Positions 35,085 to 41,949 of a stretch of DNA of 42,208 nt are shown piece after piece. How positions within the stretch are numbered: position 1 is the first letter of the stretch; every line of letters begins with the position of its first letter. The position numbers and the translations under genes were made by a program. The DNA lies in the NCBI GenBank assembly GCA_965223305.1, contig CBDCWT010000057.1, positions 1 to 42,208 of the forward strand. Direction: 5' to 3'. The notes beneath the pieces are model-generated. The model made no database searches and had not been told where the DNA came from. It worked only from the letters and a program-made list of their open reading frames with translations. This DNA comes from CBDCWT01 sp965223305 (GTDB taxonomy: Bacteria; Planctomycetota; Planctomycetia; Pirellulales; Pirellulaceae).

Positions 35085-35471
35085 ATGGTTGTACGAACTC
35101 TCTTGGTTGCACTGGTTGCCTTTGGTGGTCTTGCTGCGTACTTGGCAGTCCTGCAAATCGACTCCCGCGCAGAGTCGCCTGTCCGAAGCACCGAGGTCCT
35201 ATACGCTCCTGGATTCGATGACGTCAGTCGGTTCGACGACAGCGACATCGCGCGGATCGATAGCTGGCTGCGAGAACAGGTTGCCCTCGCCCAATACCCG
35301 AGTTTGAGCGTCGCCGTAGTACGCGGCGGCAAGATCGCATACGAGGGCACTTTCGGGTTCGAGGACTTAAGGGCGCGCAGAAAGGCGACTCCGGCAACCT
35401 CTTGTTTTGAACCTGCTCAGATCGTTACACCGATTCGCCGTGCCCGCAAACGGAGTGCTCGCTCGAAGTAG
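35085..35471 (+). pseudogene. Truncated serine hydrolase (beta-lactamase/PBP4-like), N-terminal fragment
   Basis: The open frame encodes 128 residues. A membrane-anchored or signal-like N-terminus (about 3-22) is followed by the opening of the class C beta-lactamase/penicillin-binding fold: I-D-S-W-L-R-E-Q-V, L-S-V-A-V-V-R-G-G-K-I-A-Y-E-G-T-F-G-F-E-D-L and R-R-K-A-T-P-A-T. In full-length members a segment with the catalytic S-x-x-K follows. Here the match ends at about 35403 and the frame continues into the antisense of the neighbouring minus-strand gene. It therefore lacks its catalytic residues and most of the domain; the family is about 400-600 residues. Probably a remnant left by a deletion or insertion. 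Confidence 0.7.
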
Positions 35472-35761
35472 GGAAATGGGTACTTTCTTCCGACGACCTG
35501 CCGACGAGCCCACTCAAAGGTGCTGATCACCATTGGCAGCGGTAGTTTTCCCTGCTCAACGAGTCGGACCACTCGCCGGATGAACCTAAACTCCCGCGGT
35601 AGCCGGGCGCGGAGACCCTTTTCCAAGAGGTCTTGGAGGTCGGCGACCCTTTGGCCGGCACCCACCGACGGTCCATCCACAGGAGCACCGGACCAAGCTT
35701 GGGCGACAAAATAGCCCAATACGACTGTCAGCAGGAGCAGAGGGATAGAACGTCGCAGCAT
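35417..35761 (-). CDS. Small exported protein of unknown function
   Basis: Product of 114 residues from the ATG at 35761, preceded by GGAGAACGTGAA. The N-terminal hydrophobic stretch (about 5-20, S-I-P-L-L-L-L-T-V-V-L) is a signal or anchor. The remainder is strongly basic and helical, with L-Q-D-L-L-E-K-G-L-R-A-R-L-P-R-E-F and F-I-R-R-V-V-R-L-V-E-Q-G-K-L-P. Small exported basic proteins of this kind recur in planctomycetes without known function. Its 3' end overlaps the tail of the truncated hydrolase frame, suggesting the hydrolase was cut just beside it. Confidence 0.65.
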   Translation of the reverse strand: MLRRSIPLLLLTVVLGYFVAQAWSGAPVDGPSVGAGQRVADLQDLLEKGLRARLPREFRFIRRVVRLVEQGKLPLPMVISTFEWARRQVVGRKYPFPYFERALRLRARRIGVTI

Positions 35762-36101
35762 TTCACGTTCTCCGAACGGAGGAAGAGAAGAGCCGCGGAG
35801 GTTACTCAAAGGGTGTGCCGGTAGCAAGGTCAATCCGTCCGCTAGCTGTTCTCCTGCGCCTGGCCTGCTGCGAGTTTTGGTCTTGCCTGGTTAGCCGTGG
35901 CCGGGGGGTGGTGAATTCGCAGCCTTCCGCTTTGCGGAGGTCGTGCAGCTTTCATTTTAGTGCGTGATTTCGTCGGTTTCGCTGGGGAACCGTGGGCTAA
36001 CGCCCAGCGGCTGATTTGGAGCGTAGCCGAACTCGCCAGAGTTTGGCGGACTGCAATTCCCAGTGGGTGTTGTCTTGATCTCTGAGCGACCCGGGCAGGG
36101 C
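35762..36101. other. Intergenic region before the tRNA
   Basis: About 340 bp with one repeat (CCGTGGGCTAACGCCCAGCG, 35990-36014) of a kind common between planctomycete genes. The open frame antisense at 35842-36174 has no ribosome site or recognisable protein features and is not called. Confidence 0.5.
35990..36014. repeat. Short extragenic repeat (family E)
   Basis: CCGTGGGCTAACGCCCAGCG then GCTGA, with internal pairing GGGC/GCCC. Only one copy is seen in the window; assigned as a repeat from its resemblance to elements widespread in this group of bacteria. Confidence 0.45.
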
Positions 36102-36129
36102 TTGGAGCGAAGCGCTTTTCTGCTAGACT
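36102..36129 (+). promoter_or_regulatory. Possible promoter of tRNA-Leu
   Basis: TTGGAG and TAGACT are separated by 16 bases, with a TGC extension before the -10. A start about seven bases later would leave some 40 bases of leader before the mature tRNA. Confidence 0.4.
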
Positions 36130-36176
36130 TGCCCATTGCGTCGCCGCTGCCGCCAAGGGGAGGGGCGACACCAACT

Positions 36177-36266
<90 letters not shown>

Positions 36267-36279
36267 ACACAGCAATGGG

Positions 36280-37503
36280 TTACGTCGATTCGGCGTCAAC
36301 CTTTTTCTTTTGGTCGGCGTGAGATGTACCTAGGTACGTTCCGGCCTGCTTCAATCGCTGTGCGATTCGCTCGGATTGCTCTACCGCCCGGTGTCGTAAG
36401 TAGAACTTCTCCGTCGTCGTTAGGCTTCGGTGACGCATGATCGCCTGCAGGTCTCTGGGGGGTAGCCCGGCGTCGGCCATCCGGTTCCCGAAGCTCCTCC
36501 GCAAGTCGTGGGCACTCGCTGGCTTCTTCTGGGCGTTTACGTACAGCCTCGCGCGCCGGCCGATCTTGGTGATAACTCGGCCAGCCTGCTTCGCTGTCAG
36601 TCGACGCGGCCATTTTCGCAGGGGCAGAGGGGAGAATACCCAGCCGATCCGTTTGTCGTGGGGTACTCCATCCAGCAGGGCCCCGAAGGCGGGTGTCGTG
36701 GGTATTTCCTGCGTCTTCCGGTTCTTCTGCAGTCTGGCCGGAATTCGCAGCAGATAGCCGCCGTGACGCGTTTTGAGCGGCTGAATCTGGTTCTCGTCGG
36801 TCCAACTGACGTGAAGAGCTTCATCGAGCCGCAGCCCGCTTTCCCACAGCCCCCGCAGCAGGAATTGCCAGCTTTCCGCTTTGTCGCTGCAGACGAGACG
36901 GCAGCCCTTGAGCAGCCGGAGAAATTCTCGCTCGGTAATTGGCCGGCCCTTCAGCGTCTCGTCGGTCTCGGTGTCCAACGCTTCAAACTCGCACCGTCCT
37001 GGTAGCCACCTCATCGGCTTGTGGGCCCAGTTCAACGCGGCCTGCAAGGTCGTGACATAGGACTCCACGGTTCGCGGCGATCGCTTGTCCAATCTACTCT
37101 TGGCACCTGTCAGCAACTCGGCCTGCAGCATCGCCAGATTGGTTGGGTCGGCCATGTCCCCAAGCGTTCGCGGTAGGACGATAGACTCGCAGACATCCAG
37201 GCGTATCTCCGCCGTGTACTTCGCGTTCTCACTTCGGAACGTAGCCACTTTCAAGCGACTGTACTCACCCCTGAACTCCTCCCATCTCATACTCGGCCCC
37301 TTGGTGACGTTCCGCGGCTTGGCGTCAATCCCCAGCCGCAGCTTCGCCTCAAGGTCTTTCTTCTTCTGCTCGGCCTGGTCCTCGTCGCGCGTTCCGGTAC
37401 TGATGCGGATCTCACGTTGCTCATCCGGGCAGAAGTACCGCAACTGAAACGGTCGCTTGCTGGGGCGGACAATTCGGACTGTGGGTATGTTTTTCGATTT
37501 CAT
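36280..37503 (-). CDS. Tyrosine recombinase / site-specific integrase
   Basis: Product of 407 residues; the ATG at 37503 has GGAG nine bases upstream. The N-terminal part has an arm-binding-like basic region (R-P-S-K-R-P-F-Q-L-R-Y) and a core-binding helical domain (about 75-165). The catalytic domain shows the first Arg in W-E-S-G-L-R-L-D-E-A-L (about 225), the H-x-x-R box in H-D-L-R-R-S-F-G-N-R (about 330), the His in M-R-H-R-S-L, and the nucleophilic Tyr in K-F-Y-L-R-H (about 366). It lies directly against the 3' end of tRNA-Leu, as phage and island integrases do. It presumably integrates into the tRNA; the second attachment copy is not within the window. Confidence 0.93.
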   Translation of the reverse strand: MKSKNIPTVRIVRPSKRPFQLRYFCPDEQREIRISTGTRDEDQAEQKKKDLEAKLRLGIDAKPRNVTKGPSMRWEEFRGEYSRLKVATFRSENAKYTAEIRLDVCESIVLPRTLGDMADPTNLAMLQAELLTGAKSRLDKRSPRTVESYVTTLQAALNWAHKPMRWLPGRCEFEALDTETDETLKGRPITEREFLRLLKGCRLVCSDKAESWQFLLRGLWESGLRLDEALHVSWTDENQIQPLKTRHGGYLLRIPARLQKNRKTQEIPTTPAFGALLDGVPHDKRIGWVFSPLPLRKWPRRLTAKQAGRVITKIGRRARLYVNAQKKPASAHDLRRSFGNRMADAGLPPRDLQAIMRHRSLTTTEKFYLRHRAVEQSERIAQRLKQAGTYLGTSHADQKKKVDAEST

Positions 37504-37638
37504 GTATTGGATCTCCAAGTGTCGGACTTTCAGATTGACGTGTACTGCACGATCTCCGCCTTGGTTGTGTCGGAAGCTTTGCGCGGGATCGTGCGTGGGT
37601 GGCGAAGCCGCAACGGCTTCCTGCTAGAATCTGGTTTC

Positions 37639-38007
37639 ATGTCGCAAACCCGATTTCGATTCAGCCTGGCTGACTTGATGGTCGCGACGTTAATCGTTGG
37701 CATTGTGGTCGCCATCATGACGTCTCTTCGACCAGTTGCGAGCCTCGTAGCTGGGCTGGGCTTGGCATTCGCAGTGGTGGCAATGCTGATCATTGGGGCC
37801 ATCATCGGCTCCGGATATCGGTGGGCGTTCTGTGTGGGTGCACTTCCGCCGAGTGTGATTCTTCCCTTGTACGTCACATGGGCTGTCTTAACCGGCTCTG
37901 GAGATGTCAGTTACCTCCGCTGGATCTGCCTGACCGCATGGGGCTATTGCATCACTTCCGGTTGCTTCGGGTGCTTGGCTTTCTGGTTGATCAAGCGCGG
38001 TGAGTAG
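37639..38007 (+). CDS. Small integral membrane protein
   Basis: Product of 122 residues starting at the ATG after C-T-A-G-A-A-T, which could be an extended -10 (TGCTAGAAT) giving a near-leaderless message. It begins R-F-R-F-S-L-A-D-L-M-V-A-T-L-I-V-G-I, a pattern typical of short planctomycete membrane proteins. There are four hydrophobic segments (about 12-30, 36-56, 65-85 and 95-118). No enzymatic motif. It is transcribed away from the integrase gene and may be cargo of the island. Confidence 0.65.
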   Translation: MSQTRFRFSLADLMVATLIVGIVVAIMTSLRPVASLVAGLGLAFAVVAMLIIGAIIGSGYRWAFCVGALPPSVILPLYVTWAVLTGSGDVSYLRWICLTAWGYCITSGCFGCLAFWLIKRGE

Positions 38008-38118
38008 TGACAACCCTCAGTCTGGTTACTCTCGGAAAGGCCGGCGGAGAAGATACTCAGCGATCTTTCTCCGAGATGCCGTGCAAAACAGACCGGCCCT
38101 CCGTGGCCGGCCGACATG

Positions 38119-38781
38119 CTACGCAAGGTCCGTCGCTCGGGCCTCACGCAGCTCGCTCAGCATCTGAGTCGTATCCAAGACGATCTGCTCCGGGTCAGCA
38201 CCCGTTGTCGTTTTGTTGTGCACGAACGTGCAGCAACGCTTGGTCAGCCGGTGCAGACGATTTCGTTGCAGTCGATCGATAGCGCCGTGAGCGTTCAGAG
38301 CCTGTAGCCCCGCGCGGTAGCCATCTCGATCGGCCAGAGTGTCAACATCCGCTTCGACACACCACTGGGCCACGAAGGTCTCGATGGCAATGCGACAGAG
38401 ACAAGCCGCGATGAAGCGGCTCAGGTCATCACCGTCAAGCAGCTTCCGAGCCCGGTCCAGCAAAGCGTCAACCCGGTAAGTGACCTTGGTTGCACCGCAG
38501 GCTGTCTGGACCACGGTCTTCGTATCCGTCTTAGTGACCGTGGCGTGTTCGTGTCCACTGAATGGAAACACCCCTAGGCAGTACGGAGAGTTGCCTTCGG
38601 AAGCCCATTCGTTGAACGCTTCAATCACGCTTTGCAGTCGTTCCTCACCAAGCATCTGAAGCGGTCCACCGACGACGCTGATTGGCTCCAAGTCATCGCA
38701 CGGGTCGTAGAGGCCCAGTTGCACGTGCCGGGACTGCTGCGTTTCTTGTCCGGCCAGGTCCACAGTTGTTGGCTGACTCAT
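38119..38781 (-). CDS. Protein of unknown function with possible HEPN-like C-terminal region
   Basis: Product of 220 residues from the ATG at 38781, preceded by AGGAGG, overlapping the upstream stop as ATGA. The N-terminal half (about 1-110) has a mixed beta pattern with G-V-F-P-F-S-G-H-E-H-A-T-V and T-A-C-G-A-T-K-V-T-Y-R-V. The C-terminal half is helical: L-S-R-F-I-A-A-C-L-C-R-I-A-I-E-T-F-V, then R-L-T-K-R-C-C-T-F-V-H-N-K. The last element places Arg and His as R-x5-H, similar to the R-x4-6-H motif of HEPN ribonucleases, and the helical frame is reminiscent of DUF4145-like proteins. This is weak evidence. It forms an operon with the zinc-ribbon gene upstream, inside the tRNA-linked island. 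Confidence 0.7.
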   Translation of the reverse strand: MSQPTTVDLAGQETQQSRHVQLGLYDPCDDLEPISVVGGPLQMLGEERLQSVIEAFNEWASEGNSPYCLGVFPFSGHEHATVTKTDTKTVVQTACGATKVTYRVDALLDRARKLLDGDDLSRFIAACLCRIAIETFVAQWCVEADVDTLADRDGYRAGLQALNAHGAIDRLQRNRLHRLTKRCCTFVHNKTTTGADPEQIVLDTTQMLSELREARATDLA

Positions 38782-39203
38782 GCCACACCTCCTTTCTCCG
38801 CGCACTGGTCACAAAGCCAAACACTTCGTGGTTCCTCGTAGTAGTTGACCCGGTACTCGCGGGTGAGGACCCCAGTGCAGCGGCAGTCGGGAATTGGGCG
38901 GGTCTCCTCGAGTTCGTTGGCGTACTCAAGGTGCCAGATGGCGACGCGCCTCAGCTCCTTGATGAGTCGCTCCCGCATGTGCCCATCTTCTTGTCCGAGG
39001 TTGTAGTACAGCTCCTCGCACTCACTGCCCTGGAGCGCTTGCCATTGGTCCTCGGTGCGGAATTTCGACAAATGGATGATGCCGGCGACTTCCCGTTCCA
39101 GCTCTTGCAGCTCGTAGGATTTGGGTTTATCCCACGGAGAATCCTTTCGTTCGCTCCCTTGCTGACCGTTCGTCGACGCTTTCGCCGTCGATGCATGAAA
39201 CAT
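38778..39203 (-). CDS. Zinc-ribbon-containing protein of unknown function
   Basis: Product of 141 residues. The ATG at 39203 has AAAGGA well placed; the longer open frame upstream overlaps the structured leader and is not chosen. The middle is helical and charged (L-Q-E-L-E-R-E-V-A-G-I, Y-Y-N-L-G-Q-E-D-G-H-M-R-E-R). The C-terminus carries C-R-C ... W-L-C-D-Q-C, which could bind one zinc. Its stop overlaps the start of the next gene (ATGA), so the two products are probably made in fixed ratio. The gene is preceded by a long folded leader (39254-39434). Confidence 0.7.
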   Translation of the reverse strand: MFHASTAKASTNGQQGSERKDSPWDKPKSYELQELEREVAGIIHLSKFRTEDQWQALQGSECEELYYNLGQEDGHMRERLIKELRRVAIWHLEYANELEETRPIPDCRCTGVLTREYRVNYYEEPRSVWLCDQCAEKGGVA

Positions 39204-39253
39204 GCCAATTCCTTTCCGGCGCTCGCGAGGCAGAAAGAGAGCCGCCGCGCCTG

Positions 39254-39434
39254 CGCCGTCGCAGAACGCGACGGCCTCCGACAACCTGATGAGCGCACAA
39301 GAAACGGCCGAGACCGGTTACTCGCTCTCGGGCCCTCAACGCGGTTTCCCGCGTGTAAAGTCCCCGGGGCCCTTGCTGACCACCACCGTCGTGGATCGCT
39401 CGGGACACCCAACAAGCAACCGGTCTCGGCCGTT
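39254..39434 (-). ncRNA. Structured leader or small RNA candidate
   Basis: On the minus strand, perfect 17-bp arms AACGGCCGAGACCGGTT (39418-39434) and its complement (39303-39319) close a domain of about 130 bases. Inside, ACGCGG-GAAA-CCGCGT forms a 6-bp stem with a GNRA tetraloop, itself enclosed by pairing GGGCCC/GGGCCC. CCAC-GACG-GTGG and TTGCT/AGCAA can add a further arm. Downstream, GCCGTCGC-GTTCT-GCGACGGC (39254-39274) is an 8-bp hairpin about 50 bases before the ATG at 39203. The GAAA loop appears only on the minus strand, which fixes orientation. It does not match any riboswitch I know. It could be a cis-regulatory leader, a free small RNA, or a DNA recombination site. Confidence 0.55.
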
Positions 39435-39466
39435 CTGGGTTCATCAGAATTGTCAACTTTACTAAA

Positions 39467-39484
39467 GAGGGTTTGAGAACCCTC
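39467..39484. terminator. Hairpin, possible terminator or operator
   Basis: GAGGGTT-TGAG-AACCCTC, perfect 7-bp stem. Read on the minus strand it is followed by TTTAGTAAAG, a short T-run. A TTGACA lies a further ten bases on in the same direction, so it may also be an operator upstream of the minus-strand operon. Confidence 0.4.
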
Positions 39485-39573
39485 AATCTACCGCAGGCTG
39501 AGATGAGGTGTCAAACCTCGCGCCGCCAAGAGGACCTGATCCCCAGCGCGCAGATAAAGAAGGGCCCATTAAA

Positions 39574-39795
39574 ATGCCTGAACCCAGGATTCGCCGCCTG
39601 CCATTGCGGTTTGGTCTGGCGGTTGATGCCGTGGCCACCCGAGGTCTGATCTTTACCGATCAGGACGGTTGCTCCTTGGTGTTTCCAGGGGGGGCGTATT
39701 CGATGCGTCGGCCGATGAATTCGACGCGTCCAAGCGATTTGCCCAATCTGCATCCGACAATCGGACCGATGCGGATTCGGGAGCCCCGCTTCTGA
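39574..39795 (+). CDS. Doubtful small open reading frame
   Basis: Possible 73-residue product starting M-P-E-P-R-I-R-R with a weak GAAGG upstream. The 3' third is the 52-bp flanking repeat, so at most the N-terminal 45 residues could be a native gene. No recognisable family. The region 39485-39952 otherwise holds no clear gene. Confidence 0.2.
   Translation: MPEPRIRRLPLRFGLAVDAVATRGLIFTDQDGCSLVFPGGAYSMRRPMNSTRPSDLPNLHPTIGPMRIREPRF
39705..39756 (+). repeat. 52-bp direct repeat, left copy
   Basis: GCGTCGGCCGATGAATTCGA followed by CGCGTCCAAGCGATTTGCCC and AATCTGCATCCG. It matches the copy at 41732-41783 with five differences. The pair brackets the two-gene module at 39953-41673. Confidence 0.85.
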
Positions 39796-39952
39796 GGTGG
39801 TGTGTGTCACTCCGCCTGCAGCTAGGTTTGACGCTCAAGTTTCGAGGTTTATTCCACCGCTGCGCTGAAGAGCACGACTGGTCGGCAGCTTTCCGAACTT
39901 GCTAAGCCGAGTAAAATTACGTATTGATTTCCCAGCAACGGAGACCTTCAAT

Positions 39953-40594
39953 ATGCAGAGCTTTAGCGATCTTGAGCAACGGATCTTGAGATTCCTAAAA
40001 GAAGAATACTCGGAAAAGGGCAGCCGCCCCTCTCACCTGAATGCACCAGCCACCCTGCATCGCGATGTGATGGCCAAATTTGGGTTGGATCTTTCTGGTT
40101 ATCGCGAAGTGATTGCTCGACTTGAAAGCTTAGGCGTTGTCGAGGCTCCAACTATTGAAGCCCACAATGGATGTCTCCACATTGACCCCGCAATTGTCCA
40201 AGTCGTTCACCAGCTCGATCATCCCACAGAGGTGTCGGGAAGCGGAGTGACAAACGCCATCTTCGTTCAGGAAATGAATCAGAGCGTAATCCAGCAGGGA
40301 AATGTCGGCAGCAACCAAGACGTGAGGTTTGGTGAAGCAGATGCAGAGGCGTTGGCGGCGCTGATCGCTGAGGTGCGGAAAATACTGCCTGAGCTTGGCC
40401 TTGGCAATGTAGATGCACAAGTTGTGGCGGAAGACGTGGACACGATAGAACGACAAGTGCGGTCACCGCGTCCGAAACGGAGTGTCATAAAAGAGTGCTT
40501 GACCTCGTTGAGAACGATCATGGAGGGAGCCGCGGGAGGTGCTGCCAGTACAGGAGTTGTTGAAGCAATTACTGCAATACTTGGCTCTCTATAG
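39953..40594 (+). CDS. AbiTii-like protein with winged-helix N-terminus, first gene of a flanked pair
   Basis: Product of 213 residues; the ATG at 39953 has GGAG about eleven bases upstream. Residues 1-70 look like a winged helix (L-E-Q-R-I-L-R-F-L-K-E-E-Y then Y-R-E-V-I-A-R-L-E-S-L-G-V-V). A short strand region (about 100-125) contains F-V-Q-E-M-N-Q-S-V-I-Q-Q-G-N. The C-terminal 90 residues (L-I-A-E-V-R-K-I-L-P-E-L-G-L ... I-E-R-Q-V-R-S-P-R-P-K-R-S-V-I-K-E-C-L-T-S-L-R) end in an Ala/Gly-rich helix. This C-terminal block and the S-x-I-Q-Q-G motif are familiar from AbiTii-type and other defence-associated proteins. No signal peptide. It is followed by a second gene after 17 bases. The DNA is visibly richer in A and T than the chromosome to the left. 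Confidence 0.78.
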   Translation: MQSFSDLEQRILRFLKEEYSEKGSRPSHLNAPATLHRDVMAKFGLDLSGYREVIARLESLGVVEAPTIEAHNGCLHIDPAIVQVVHQLDHPTEVSGSGVTNAIFVQEMNQSVIQQGNVGSNQDVRFGEADAEALAALIAEVRKILPELGLGNVDAQVVAEDVDTIERQVRSPRPKRSVIKECLTSLRTIMEGAAGGAASTGVVEAITAILGSL

Positions 40595-40611
40595 CGAGGA
40601 GGACCAGCACA

Positions 40612-41673
40612 ATGGACGTCGCTGGAAGAAAACTTCTTCGCTTTCGATTCTTGAAACTGCTCTACGAACAGACGGGTGGAGATACGACCGAATACGTCTC
40701 AGACAAAGAGACGGTTTCATCGCTAACAGGTGAAGGATACGCACGAGATGAAATCGAGAAAGCCATCAAATTTCTTGAAGCGGAGCACCTCATACACTAC
40801 TCCACAGGCCGCAAGGTCAGATTTGAACACGGTGGTGTAAAAGAGATTGAGGACGCGTTGGAGAAACCGAATCAGGACACCCCGCACTTTCCGTCTAATA
40901 TCATTGTGATCGGAACAATGCATAGTGGGTCCATCCAACAGGGCACTCTCGAGATAGCAAGCCTTAGCTCGGTGCAGGCGAGCCCATCGTATGTAATCCA
41001 AGTCAGTGAACTGGACGATCGACTGAACCGGATTGACGAGAGTTTTTTGAATGGTGGCTGGCAACTTACGGTATTTCCGTCCGTGTTTGAGTCTGAACGA
41101 TTTCGAGACACGCAGGCCCTCCGCGAGGCACTACTTCGTGTGAGGGAGTCAGGACTCGTTGGAGATTGCTTAGCCAACCTCGGCGACACCGAGTTCGGTG
41201 TGTGTGCGACTAGCTTTGAGGAAGCCATTGCGGTAGCAACTTCGGGTTTGTTGATGTTTCGGAAGAGCTACCGGGAGAATTCGTACGAGTATACAGGTGG
41301 GTCGCCAACACCTCCCGAGACAGTCGCGGCCGGACAGTGGCTAGACTACGAGAAGTGCCTCTTTACGCTTGGTGGTTGTTTTCAGTTCATGGAGCGGTGG
41401 TCAAACGTCGTTAATGAAGAACTATCCTACGAGATAGTCGCAACAAAGCTACTTAACCGGTACCTGGCCACAATGAATCAAAACATTGGTCTGTACCGGC
41501 GTGGAGCAAGAGGGCCGACGCATACAGAGCGATTCAGTTCCTCAGGGACTTTCACTCCCCCGTGGAAGGAACAGTGTGCGTCTACCGTAGTGGATCTGTG
41601 CAACAAGTTCGTGCATGGGCTTGGGACACCGGAGACGATGCTGAAGGCACTGGACGCTCGTCTTCCAGATTGA
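40612..41673 (+). CDS. Protein of unknown function sharing the S-x-I-Q-Q-G motif, second gene of a flanked pair
   Basis: Product of 353 residues; GAGGAGG precedes the ATG by eight bases. The N-terminus (about 1-80) is winged-helix-like (L-L-R-F-R-F-L-K-L-L-Y-E-Q ... I-E-K-A-I-K-F-L-E-A-E-H-L-I-H-Y), parallel to that of the upstream gene. At about 97-112 is I-V-I-G-T-M-H-S-G-S-I-Q-Q-G-T, again parallel. The C-terminal 230 residues are unlike the partner's: mostly helical and aromatic-rich, with F-E-E-A-I-A-V-A-T-S-G-L-L-M-F-R-K-S-Y, F-Q-F-M-E-R-W-S-N-V-V-N-E-E-L and L-C-N-K-F-V-H-G. I find no known catalytic motif; this may be the effector. Shared architecture and tight spacing suggest the two proteins act together. 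Confidence 0.75.
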   Translation: MDVAGRKLLRFRFLKLLYEQTGGDTTEYVSDKETVSSLTGEGYARDEIEKAIKFLEAEHLIHYSTGRKVRFEHGGVKEIEDALEKPNQDTPHFPSNIIVIGTMHSGSIQQGTLEIASLSSVQASPSYVIQVSELDDRLNRIDESFLNGGWQLTVFPSVFESERFRDTQALREALLRVRESGLVGDCLANLGDTEFGVCATSFEEAIAVATSGLLMFRKSYRENSYEYTGGSPTPPETVAAGQWLDYEKCLFTLGGCFQFMERWSNVVNEELSYEIVATKLLNRYLATMNQNIGLYRRGARGPTHTERFSSSGTFTPPWKEQCASTVVDLCNKFVHGLGTPETMLKALDARLPD

Positions 41674-41731
41674 ATGATCAGCGTCGATGACGGCCTAGTC
41701 ACCATCAGCCATCTGTGGCCAGGCCGAACCT

Positions 41732-41783
41732 GCGTTGGACGATGAATTCGACGCGTCGAAGCGAATTGCCCAATCTGCATCGG
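41732..41783 (+). repeat. 52-bp direct repeat, right copy
   Basis: GCGTTGGACGATGAATTCGA followed by CGCGTCGAAGCGAATTGCCC and AATCTGCATCGG. It contains a perfect 14-bp palindrome TTCGACGCGTCGAA, imperfect by one base in the left copy. It lies 58 bp after the second gene of the module. The rest of 41674-41949 shows only a small hairpin, CGAGGT-CGTTTTC-ACCTCG, near 41826. Confidence 0.85.
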
Positions 41784-41949
41784 TCTATCTGGCTGACGCT
41801 CGTTTAGGATTGCCGTTATCCTCCGAGGTCGTTTTCACCTCGTGCAGATGCGACGACCAACGGAACCAAAAGTCACGCTAATCCCAACACGATAACCCGA
41901 GCAGCTAGGATGACCTCGTTGCTGGATAATTCAGTTTTGGGGACCATGT

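Noticed and set aside
35842..36174. Minus-strand open frame of 110 codons before the tRNA
   Set aside because: Low-complexity Ala/Pro/Arg composition, no ribosome site, and it overlaps an extragenic repeat and the tRNA promoter region.
39254..39434. Retron msr-msd for the structured region
   Set aside because: There is no reverse transcriptase gene nearby and the inverted-repeat layout closes the whole element rather than the ends of an msr-msd pair.
41734..41740. GTTGGAC in the right flanking repeat as an integron attC core (GTTRRRY)
   Set aside because: The left copy has GTCGGCC, no matching RYYYAAC partner is found at a suitable distance, and no integron integrase is present.
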